Assembly: GCA_024405335.1 (NCBI GenBank)
Contig: JAKSOX010000085.1
Coordinates: 1-7,839, forward strand
Direction of reading: 5' to 3'
From: Kiritimatiellia bacterium
Lineage (GTDB): Bacteria; Verrucomicrobiota; Kiritimatiellia; RFP12; UBA1067
Length of the DNA: 7,839 nt
Within the stretch, counting starts at the first letter, position 1; every line of letters begins with the position of its first letter. Shown here piece by piece: positions 1-5,021 of the stretch. The position numbers were made by a program, and so were the translations under genes. The notes under the pieces are model-generated. The model did no database searches and was not told the DNA's origin. It saw only the letters and a list, made by a program, of their open reading frames with translations.

Positions 1-1084
1 CGGCGCCCCACGGCGACTTGTCGTGCGCCGTCCACACGCCCTGCAGGTTCGCCGGCAGCGTGCCGGGACGGGAACTGGACGCGAGCAGGTAGCGGCCGTA
101 CTGGAAATACGTCTCCTCGAGGTAGGCGCTGGGCCGGCCCTTGCCATACGCCTCGAGCAGCTTGTCCGTGGGCATGGCCGCGTCCTCGGCGGCGTCCGCG
201 CCCGGCAGCTCCACGGCGACGCGCCGCATCAAGCCGCCCAAATCTGCCAAATGCTCCGCCTTGAGCGCGTCCCAACCCTTCGCGGCCGCCGCGGCCACGC
301 GCTTCTTCACGTCCTCGGCGGGATCGTCTTCGTCCTTGAGCTGCTTTTCCGTTTCGCCGGAGAACTCGCCTTCGGCCGACGTGAACACGTCCGTGGAAAG
401 CTTGTAGTTCGTGCCGCAGCTGAAGAACACCGTCGCCTCGGTGGCGTCCGCCACTTCGAGCGAATGGTCGAGCGTCGTGAGCTTGCCGTCCGTGAGCACG
501 TGGAAACGCCCGAAGAAGCGCACGTTGTACCACTGCAGGCGCTGCCGCACGTCGAGCACGTTCCCTTCGGCGCGCATGCGCCCTTCGCGCCCGACCCACG
601 CCTCCTTGCCCCGGCCGAACTGGCGCAGGAACGGGATCTCCGGCGCGAGCGTGAAATTGAGCGCGCCCTTCTTGGATGCCGTAAAGCGGATGGCCAGCGT
701 GCGCGCCGGATAGGACGCGAAGTATTCGCGCTTGAAGGCGACGCCATCGACGGCGTAGGACACGGTGGCGACGCCAGTTTCAAGCGTCAGGTCTCGGCGG
801 TAGTTCCGCGCGTTCCAAACGGAGTGGCCGGGGAAGAGAAACCGGACGTCGAGCGCGTTCGTGAGGTTGCGGTGCGTGAGAAACGAATTTTCGGTGAGCT
901 GCAGCCGTTCGCCCCAGCTCGTGCCGAACACGTTCACGCCGAAATGGCCGCAGCCGATAGGCAGCGACTGTTCCTCCCAGCCCTTGAGCGAATCGTCGGC
1001 GGCCGAATCGTACCAAAGCACGTGGTCGCGCGCGGAAGAGACGGCGGCGATCAACGCCACCACGATCAAGTTCAATTTTTTCAT
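1..1084 (-). CDS. Secreted glycoside hydrolase family 95-type protein (alpha-L-fucosidase/galactosidase), N-terminal part, cut by window edge
   Basis: Seen: 361 codons run open to the left edge. MKKLNLIVVALIAAVSSA (1-18) is a Sec type I signal peptide, with probable cleavage before RD. Residues 40-54 (SLPIGCGHFGVNVFG) and the following ERLQLTENSF match the opening of the GH95 N-terminal beta-sandwich domain. Residues 330-351 (GRYLLASSSRPG, then LPANLQGVW) match the GH95 motif at the start of the (alpha/alpha)6 barrel. Known: GH95 enzymes are inverting exo-glycosidases, mostly 1,2-alpha-L-fucosidases and some L-galactosidases. Their Asn pair and general acid lie just downstream of this motif, so they are outside the window. 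Start: the ATG at 1084 is preferred over in-frame upstream ATGs (for example one about 84 bases upstream), because it begins the signal peptide and follows a promoter-like sequence by 6 bases. No Shine-Dalgarno is visible. Odd: the canonical LPIGNG is LPIGCG, and the usual NE..LW segment is TENSF, so this is a divergent member. Substrate is not determinable here. Confidence 0.88.
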   Translation of the reverse strand, partial: MKKLNLIVVALIAAVSSARDHVLWYDSAADDSLKGWEEQSLPIGCGHFGVNVFGTSWGERLQLTENSFLTHRNLTNALDVRFLFPGHSVWNARNYRRDLTLETGVATVSYAVDGVAFKREYFASYPARTLAIRFTASKKGALNFTLAPEIPFLRQFGRGKEAWVGREGRMRAEGNVLDVRQRLQWYNVRFFGRFHVLTDGKLTTLDHSLEVADATEATVFFSCGTNYKLSTDVFTSAEGEFSGETEKQLKDEDDPAEDVKKRVAAAAAKGWDALKAEHLADLGGLMRRVAVELPGADAAEDAAMPTDKLLEAYGKGRPSAYLEETYFQYGRYLLASSSRPGTLPANLQGVWTAHDKSPWGA

Positions 1085-1090
1085 ACGCAA

Positions 1091-1119
1091 ATGATACCAC
1101 GTTCCGCATCGCCGCTCAA
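1091..1119 (-). promoter_or_regulatory. Sigma70-like promoter of the GH95 gene (leaderless geometry)
   Basis: On the minus strand TTGAGC (1119-1114, 4 of 6 to TTGACA) is followed by exactly 17 bases and then TATCAT (1096-1091, 5 of 6 to TATAAT). The -10 ends 6 bases before the ATG at 1084. Transcription would therefore begin at or within a base or two of the start codon. The -35 sits in the loop and the spacer is one full arm of the inverted repeat at 1097-1139. Motif recognition only; no expression evidence. Confidence 0.6.
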
Positions 1120-1139
1120 GAGGCGATTGCGGAACGTGG
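1097..1139 (-). terminator. Long stem-loop between rubrerythrin and GH95; possible terminator and/or operator
   Basis: The left arm CCACGTTCCGCATCGCC (1097-1113) pairs with 1122-1139 over 17 base pairs with a single bulged base and an 8-base loop. It lies 66 bases past the rubrerythrin stop, so it could terminate the five-gene operon. However, the sequence following it on the minus strand (TATCATTTGCGT) is not a good U-tract. Because it covers the -35 and spacer of the GH95 promoter, an operator or cruciform-type control element is an equal alternative. The inverted repeat is certain; its role is inferred. Confidence 0.55.
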
Positions 1140-1205
1140 AACCCCGCGCGTCGGGCACGCATCCGCATGCCGCGAACGAAACGGCGGGAAGCGTCGCGCC
1201 GGAAC

Positions 1206-1757
1206 TTACTTGAAGTAGCGGTTGTAGAGTCCTTCGAAGCCGGCGCCGTGGCGGGCTTCGTCCTTGGCCATCTCGTGCACGGTGTCGTGGATGGCGTCGT
1301 AGCCGAGTTCCTTCGCGCGCTTGGCGATTTCGAGCTTGGCGGCGCAGGCGCCCTGTTCGGCGTCGCGGCGCATTTCGACGTTCTTCTTCGTGGAGTTCGT
1401 CACCACCTCGCCGAGCAGTTCGGCGAACTTGGCGGCGTGCTCGGCCTCTTCGAACGCATAGCGCTTGAACGCTTCCGCGATTTCGGGATAGCCCTCGCGC
1501 TCGGCCTGGCGGCTCATCGCCAAATACATGCCGACTTCGCAGCACTCGCCGTTGAAATGGTCCTTGAGGCCCTTCGTGACCTCCGCGTCACCCACCTTGC
1601 CGTCGCCGACGACGTGTTCGCACGCCCAAGTCATCTTGCCGACTTCCGCCGCCTGTTCCTTGAACTTCGCGCCCGGCACGCCGCACTGCGGGCACCTGTC
1701 CGGAGCCGTGTCACCCGTGTGAACGTATCCGCAAACCGGACAAACCCATCTCTTCAT
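1206..1757 (-). CDS. rbr: Rubrerythrin with N-terminal rubredoxin domain (reverse rubrerythrin)
   Basis: Known role: cytosolic non-haem diiron peroxidase that reduces hydrogen peroxide to water with electrons from NAD(P)H-linked donors, protecting anaerobes from oxygen exposure. Seen in 183 aa: a rubredoxin-type iron site at residues 4-32 with C6-P-V-C9-G and C22-P-Q-C25-G, then a four-helix ferritin-like domain (about 62-183). Probable diiron ligands are E71 or E74, E104 and H107 (EEAEH), E134, and E167 and H170 (DEARH), with H161 nearby. The rubredoxin module precedes the ferritin-like module, opposite to classical rubrerythrin and as in clostridial reverse rubrerythrins (NADH peroxidase type). 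All metal ligands appear intact. It is the last gene of the five-gene set, 37 bases after the AI-2E gene, with AAAGGAA as Shine-Dalgarno. That A-rich gap shows no clear promoter. Family assignment is firm; the exact electron donor is unknown. Confidence 0.95.
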   Translation of the reverse strand: MKRWVCPVCGYVHTGDTAPDRCPQCGVPGAKFKEQAAEVGKMTWACEHVVGDGKVGDAEVTKGLKDHFNGECCEVGMYLAMSRQAEREGYPEIAEAFKRYAFEEAEHAAKFAELLGEVVTNSTKKNVEMRRDAEQGACAAKLEIAKRAKELGYDAIHDTVHEMAKDEARHGAGFEGLYNRYFK

Positions 1758-1764
1758 CTCGTCA

Positions 1765-1771
1765 TTCCTTT
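1765..1771 (-). promoter_or_regulatory. Ribosome binding site of rubrerythrin
   Basis: AAAGGAA on the minus strand leaves 7 bases before the ATG at 1757. It lies in a very A-rich leader (seven A in a row just upstream), unlike the GC-rich surroundings. This is typical of a strongly translated gene. It fixes the start at 1757. Confidence 0.65.
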
Positions 1772-1794
1772 CTTTTTTTGTTGTTGAACGAAAA

Positions 1795-2949
1795 TCACAG
1801 CACCGGCCGCACGTAGCGCTTCTTGACCGCGCGCCACAGCACCAGCCAAAATGCGGAAAGCGGAATCGCCAAAAGCAAACCGATCATCGAATGGAAAACC
1901 GTTCCCCAGAACACGAACGAAAAGATGACGCCCGCGAACCCGAGTCCAGTCTTGCCGCCCTGGATCACCGGCGTGATGCAGTAGCCGTCCGCCACCTGGC
2001 CGCACGCCCACACGACCAACGCGCCCACGAGCCGGAACGTGCTGCCGCCGTCCCCGAAGAACGCCAGCGCGGCAGCGATCGGCAGAAACACTACCGTGCC
2101 CAAAAGCGGCACGAGGTTGAACACGCCCAATCCGAACCCGATCAAAAAGCCGTAAGGCACGCCCACCAACGCGAAACCCGCTCCGTACAGCACGCCTTCG
2201 ACCAGGCAAATCAGCACCTGCCGCTGGAAGAAGTTCACCATCACGTCGCAGAACGCATCCACCTGCTCGCCGAGAAACGCGCGCGTGTCCTTTTTGCAAA
2301 ACGCCAAATGGCTGGCCAAATCGGCGCCTTTGACATCCGGCTTCATCAGAAAATACACGAAAAACACGAACACGATGACGCCGTTGAGCAACCCCAGCAT
2401 GCTTTTGGCTATGCCCACGCCCACCTTCACGGCGCTCCCGCCGTAGGCGGCGCCGAGTTGGGCGCAGGTGTCTTGCGAAAACGCCGCCGGATCCGTGAAG
2501 AACAGCAAAACGCTTTCCGGCGCGCCCAATTGGCGCAGCCCCAGTTCCCAGCCGGGATGGTTAGTCTGGCACCAGACGCTCATCTTCGTCACCAACGTCG
2601 GCGCGGCGGCCAGAAAATTCGACACCTGGGCCACGATGGCCGAACCTGCGAACCACACGATCAAACCCGCAGGCACGAGCACGGTCGCGGACATCGCGAA
2701 AAACGCCAGCGTCGGATTGCGCAGACGCGAGCGGAACCAGCCATAGTAGGGCTTGAAGAAAAGCGACAGGAACAATCCGAGCAGCACCGGCACGATGGCG
2801 GCGGACGTGAGTTCCAGCACGCGCACGCACGCCCAGACCACGAACGCGGCGAACGCGGCGACAACCGTCAACGCCAACGCGGTGACGCCGGCGGCGACGA
2901 TTTTCTTCTGCCCGTTGGTGAATTCAAATGCTGGCTTCTTTTCGTCCAT
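1795..2949 (-). CDS. AI-2E family transporter-like integral membrane protein (PF01594 type)
   Basis: 384-aa polytopic inner-membrane protein. Hydrophobic segments are visible at about 17-41, 49-66, 80-104, 176-202, 246-295 (probably two passes with a short turn), 305-322 and 335-370. A large soluble loop lies between about 105 and 175. The block RQVLICLVEGVLYGAGFALV (243-262), followed by GVPYGFLIGFGLGVFNLVPLLG, and the later DGYCITPVIQGGKTGLG (321-337), are hallmarks of the AI-2E/PerM/YdiK family. Known: members include E. coli TqsA (AI-2 export) and Na+/H+ antiporters, and most are uncharacterised. AI-2 transport should therefore not be assumed; no luxS is present in the window. Start: GGGAGG lies 4 bases before the ATG, and the previous gene (LRR lipoprotein) ends 20 bases upstream, so they are probably co-transcribed. 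Length is normal for the family. Confidence 0.88.
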   Translation of the reverse strand: MDEKKPAFEFTNGQKKIVAAGVTALALTVVAAFAAFVVWACVRVLELTSAAIVPVLLGLFLSLFFKPYYGWFRSRLRNPTLAFFAMSATVLVPAGLIVWFAGSAIVAQVSNFLAAAPTLVTKMSVWCQTNHPGWELGLRQLGAPESVLLFFTDPAAFSQDTCAQLGAAYGGSAVKVGVGIAKSMLGLLNGVIVFVFFVYFLMKPDVKGADLASHLAFCKKDTRAFLGEQVDAFCDVMVNFFQRQVLICLVEGVLYGAGFALVGVPYGFLIGFGLGVFNLVPLLGTVVFLPIAAALAFFGDGGSTFRLVGALVVWACGQVADGYCITPVIQGGKTGLGFAGVIFSFVFWGTVFHSMIGLLLAIPLSAFWLVLWRAVKKRYVRPVL

Positions 2950-2953
2950 GCGG

Positions 2954-2959
2954 CCTCCC
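2954..2959 (-). promoter_or_regulatory. Shine-Dalgarno of the AI-2E family gene
   Basis: GGGAGG on the minus strand lies 4 bases before the ATG at 2949, within the 20-base gap after the LRR gene stop. It is the best anti-16S match in the window, showing that this organism does use Shine-Dalgarno sites for internal operon genes. Confidence 0.6.
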
Positions 2960-2969
2960 GGCGAAAACG

Positions 2970-3743
2970 TCAGAACACGATGGCCACGTCCGGCAATGCC
3001 GCGCGGATGCGCTTCATTTCATCGGCCGGAAACGCGCAACCGCCCAGGGACAGGTAGTCGAGCTTGCGCCACTTCTCGAGTTCGGCCGGCAGTTTCGTCA
3101 CCCGAGTGCCGTTGAGGGACACGCCCTTCAGCTTGGGCAAATCCACCAGCCACTCGGGCACGGCCGAAATCGGGTTTCCGTCGAGCACGAGGTCTTCGAG
3201 CTCGGTCCACTGCCGGACCGCTTCGCCGATTTCCTTGATCTGGTTGCGGCTCGCGTAGAAACGCTGCAAATGCTTGAGAGAACCCAGCGACGCCGGAATC
3301 TCCTTGAGCGCGTTGCCGTTCAACCGGAGCCACATTAGTTTCGGGAACTGCCCGAGTCCATCGGCGGATTCGAGCTTGTTGTCATCTAAATTGATGTAGT
3401 CGAGGTTTGCGAGCTCGCCCAAGCGGACCGGTACTTTCGCAAGCGCGTTGCGGGCGAAATAGAACTCTTCGAGATTCTTCTGGACGAAGACGGCCTCGGG
3501 AATTTCCGCCAGCGCGTTTTCAGACAAGTCGAGCATTTCGAGGACGGGCATGCCCGCCAAATCAGCCGCCGAAACGGACTTGCCGTTGCCGCGCAGAATG
3601 AGCCGTTGCACGGCCGCGCGGTTGGTCGCCGCCAACTGCTCCAGCGACGTCGCCGTCACCGCGTCAGTCGGCGCCGACATGTTGTCGAAACACCCAGCCA
3701 GCAAAACGCCCATGCACGCGCCCAACAAGATTCTCGTCGTCAT
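2970..3743 (-). CDS. Leucine-rich-repeat lipoprotein
   Basis: 257 aa. The N-terminus has a lipoprotein signal peptide: hydrophobic residues 5-17, then the lipobox L15-A16-G17-C18. The mature protein should be lipidated on C18 and sit in the periplasm or on an outer leaflet. From about residue 45 to the end there are eight to nine leucine-rich repeats of 22-24 residues, for example LEMLDLSENALAEIPEAV (68-85), LMWLRLNGNALKEIPASLG (136-154) and LEDLVLDGNPISAVPEWL (182-199). These follow the LxxLxLxxNxLxxLP pattern and form a binding solenoid with no enzymatic domain. Function is unknown; LRR solenoids usually bind protein, so an envelope adaptor or surface-binding role is a guess. The start overlaps the end of the HAD gene context: GGAG of its last codons plus the TGA stop acts as Shine-Dalgarno 7 bases before this ATG. 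This suggests translational coupling. Confidence 0.9.
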   Translation of the reverse strand: MTTRILLGACMGVLLAGCFDNMSAPTDAVTATSLEQLAATNRAAVQRLILRGNGKSVSAADLAGMPVLEMLDLSENALAEIPEAVFVQKNLEEFYFARNALAKVPVRLGELANLDYINLDDNKLESADGLGQFPKLMWLRLNGNALKEIPASLGSLKHLQRFYASRNQIKEIGEAVRQWTELEDLVLDGNPISAVPEWLVDLPKLKGVSLNGTRVTKLPAELEKWRKLDYLSLGGCAFPADEMKRIRAALPDVAIVF

Positions 3744-3747
3744 CCCT

Positions 3748-4425
3748 TCACTCCGCTGCGGTTTCCCAATTGCCGAAAACTTCCTTCACGTCAATCTCGC
3801 CCAAATCGTGGACGATCCAGGACGCGCCCGTGAAATCCTGCCGGATCGTCCGATTGCGGTCGATGCCCAAAACGCGCATGCCCGCGGCGCGTCCCGCCTT
3901 GACGCCGGCCGTGGAATCTTCCACCACCACGCAGGCGCTCGCGTCCACTTCAAGCATCGCCGCCGCCTTCAAATACCCGTCCGGCGCCGGTTTTCCGCGG
4001 CCGTAGTCCTCCGCGCCGAGCACGAATTTCACGCACCCTTCCAGTCCGCAGAAGCGAACCGCCGCCTCCACGTCCGCATGCGGCGAACCGGAAACGATCA
4101 CGCACGGCGCCAATTTGGACGCCTTTTTGAAAAAGGCGACGGACGACGGAATGACCAACTGGGTCGGATCGGGCGATATGCGCTGGTAATACGGGCGCAA
4201 CGCCGCCGCGTCCTGGTCCATCGTGGTTTTCGGCAAACTTGGAAACACCTTGTGCAACAAGGCCTGGATGTCCGCCCAGCTGTGTCCGAAAACGATCGAG
4301 GCAACGTAGTCGAGCGTGGTGGGCGCGCCGCGGTCGGCCAAAAAGTCGACGATGGCGCGCGACCACTGCATCTCGGAATCGATGAGCGTGCCGTCCAGAT
4401 CGAAAAGAAACGCGGCCGATTGCAT
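3748..4425 (-). CDS. HAD-superfamily hydrolase, beta-phosphoglucomutase/sugar-phosphatase-like
   Basis: 225-aa cytoplasmic protein of the Rossmannoid HAD fold with an alpha-helical C1 cap, the usual size for the subfamily. Motif I is FDLDGTLIDSE (8-18), with nucleophile D9 and acid/base D11. Motif II is VSGSP, with S112. Motif III is GRGKPAPDGY (142-151), with K145. Motif IV is VVVEDSTAGVKAG (166-178), with E169 and D170 binding Mg2+. The GKPxPDxY plus EDSxxGVxAG combination is typical of beta-phosphoglucomutase, phosphoglycolate phosphatase and small sugar-phosphate phosphatases. The sequence alone does not separate phosphatase from mutase. Start: ATG at 4425 places motif I at residue 8, as in relatives. 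The same frame is open further upstream (to 4899), but that part overlaps ychJ in another frame and is not expected to be translated. The gene begins 20 bases after the ychJ stop and ends 4 bases before the LRR start. Confidence 0.9.
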   Translation of the reverse strand: MQSAAFLFDLDGTLIDSEMQWSRAIVDFLADRGAPTTLDYVASIVFGHSWADIQALLHKVFPSLPKTTMDQDAAALRPYYQRISPDPTQLVIPSSVAFFKKASKLAPCVIVSGSPHADVEAAVRFCGLEGCVKFVLGAEDYGRGKPAPDGYLKAAAMLEVDASACVVVEDSTAGVKAGRAAGMRVLGIDRNRTIRQDFTGASWIVHDLGEIDVKEVFGNWETAAE

Positions 4426-4445
4426 GCTTCCCGTCCGTCTTGCGA

Positions 4446-4949
4446 TCAGGCGTTGCGCCCGCAGCACTTCTTGTATTTCTTGCCGCTGCCGCACGGGCAA
4501 AGCGCGTTGCGGTTGATTTTCGGCTGCTCGCGGCGGTACGGCTCGCCCGTTTGGATTTCGCCGTCGATGAACTTCCATTCGCCGTCGATTTTCTGGAAGA
4601 AAGCTCGCTCGTGGTGCGCGACGTCCTTGCCCTGCGCCGCGTAATGCGCCACGAACTCCACGACGCCCTCGTCGTCGCCGACGCCGCCCTTTTCCGTCGC
4701 GAGGATCTCGAGTCCGTTCCATTTGGCGCTGCGCGCCCATTCGAGGGACGACTTTTCGTCGAACTCGGCCTGCACGTCGGATCCGCCGGACGTCTTCAGA
4801 AAGCCGATTTCCTCGACGGCGTACGCAGAGTAGCGCGCGCGCATCAACTCCTCGGCCGTCTCCGCCTTGCGCGCCCCGGCATGGACGGGTCCGCAGCATT
4901 CACCGTATGTTTTTCCGCTCTTGCACGGACAAAGTTCTATGTCTTTCAT
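4446..4949 (-). CDS. ychJ: YchJ/UPF0225-family protein with SEC-C zinc-binding motifs at both ends
   Basis: 167 aa. It has an N-terminal SEC-C motif, C7-P-C9-x-SGKTYxx-C18-C19 (LCPCKSGKTYGECCGP), and a second, C151-P-C153-GSGKKYKK-C162-C163, at the C-terminus. The middle domain (about 29-134) contains the family signatures TAEELMRARYSAYAVEEIGFL (31-51) and FFQKIDGEWKFIDGE (117-131). This is the NTF2-like fold of the YchJ family, and the E. coli YchJ arrangement is the same (about 152 aa, SEC-C at both ends). SEC-C motifs bind zinc and, in SecA, contact SecB or ribosomes. The cellular role of YchJ is not established. It is the first gene of the five-gene set, with a consensus extended -10 element 8 bases before the ATG and no Shine-Dalgarno sequence. 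All eight cysteines are present. Confidence 0.93.
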   Translation of the reverse strand: MKDIELCPCKSGKTYGECCGPVHAGARKAETAEELMRARYSAYAVEEIGFLKTSGGSDVQAEFDEKSSLEWARSAKWNGLEILATEKGGVGDDEGVVEFVAHYAAQGKDVAHHERAFFQKIDGEWKFIDGEIQTGEPYRREQPKINRNALCPCGSGKKYKKCCGRNA

Positions 4950-4957
4950 GGTTGTTG

Positions 4958-4966
4958 ATTATATCA
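4958..4966 (-). promoter_or_regulatory. Extended -10 promoter of the ychJ-led operon
   Basis: The minus strand reads TGATATAAT at 4966-4958: a perfect TATAAT preceded by TG plus one base, the extended -10 signature. No convincing -35 is seen at 16-18 bases (TGTTCC at 4986-4981 is poor), which suits an extended -10 promoter. The -10 ends 8 bases before the ATG at 4949, so the transcript would start at or almost at the start codon. It would serve all five genes down to rubrerythrin. Confidence 0.7.
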
Positions 4967-4977
4967 CGTTTTGACGA

Positions 4978-4993
4978 GCCGGAACACTCCGGC
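4978..4993 (-). terminator. Short hairpin after the GH2 gene, possible terminator
   Basis: GCCGGA and TCCGGC form a perfect 6-bp GC-rich stem with a 4-base loop, 20 bases beyond the GH2 stop in the direction of transcription. No U-run follows (TCGTCAAAACG), so it is a weak intrinsic terminator at best. It overlaps the position where a -35 for the ychJ promoter would lie. Confidence 0.4.
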
Positions 4994-5002
4994 GTTTGAA
5001 AT

Positions 5003-5021
5003 GTCATTTGAGGTCATTTGA
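5003..5021. repeat. Two tandem copies of GTCATTTGA at the GH2 stop codon
   Basis: GTCATTTGA occurs at 5003-5011 and again at 5013-5021, separated by one base (10-bp period). The right copy contains the GH2 stop codon (complement of 5014-5016). It is too short to be more than a local slippage duplication or chance, with no known function. Confidence 0.5.

Larger units (their letters stand above)
1206..4949 (-). other. Predicted five-gene operon: ychJ, HAD, LRR lipoprotein, AI-2E permease, rubrerythrin
   Basis: All five genes run the same way with gaps of 20, 4, 20 and 37 bases. One consensus -10 lies ahead of the first gene and a large hairpin after the last; no internal promoter was recognised. 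HAD to LRR spacing is short enough for translational coupling. The products share no obvious pathway, so this reads as a housekeeping/stress unit (phosphatase, envelope protein, permease, peroxide defence) rather than a dedicated system. Confidence 0.65.

Noticed and set aside
23..1213. Plus-strand open frame of 396 codons opposite GH95
   Set aside because: Antisense shadow of the GH95 coding sequence, with low-complexity Arg/Ala/His-rich translation and no ribosome site or domain.
1795..2949. Quorum-sensing AI-2 exporter
   Set aside because: Only family membership is visible. The family is functionally mixed, and no luxS or lsr gene is present in the window.
1891..3057. Plus-strand open frame of 388 codons opposite the AI-2E gene
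   Set aside because: Translation is His/Arg/Glu/Gln-rich, as expected from reading a hydrophobic membrane protein gene backwards.
4426..4899. Upstream extension of the HAD gene to give a 383-residue protein
   Set aside because: The extension lies entirely inside ychJ in another frame, is Arg-rich, and motif I of the HAD protein sits at residue 8 from the ATG at 4425, as in the family.
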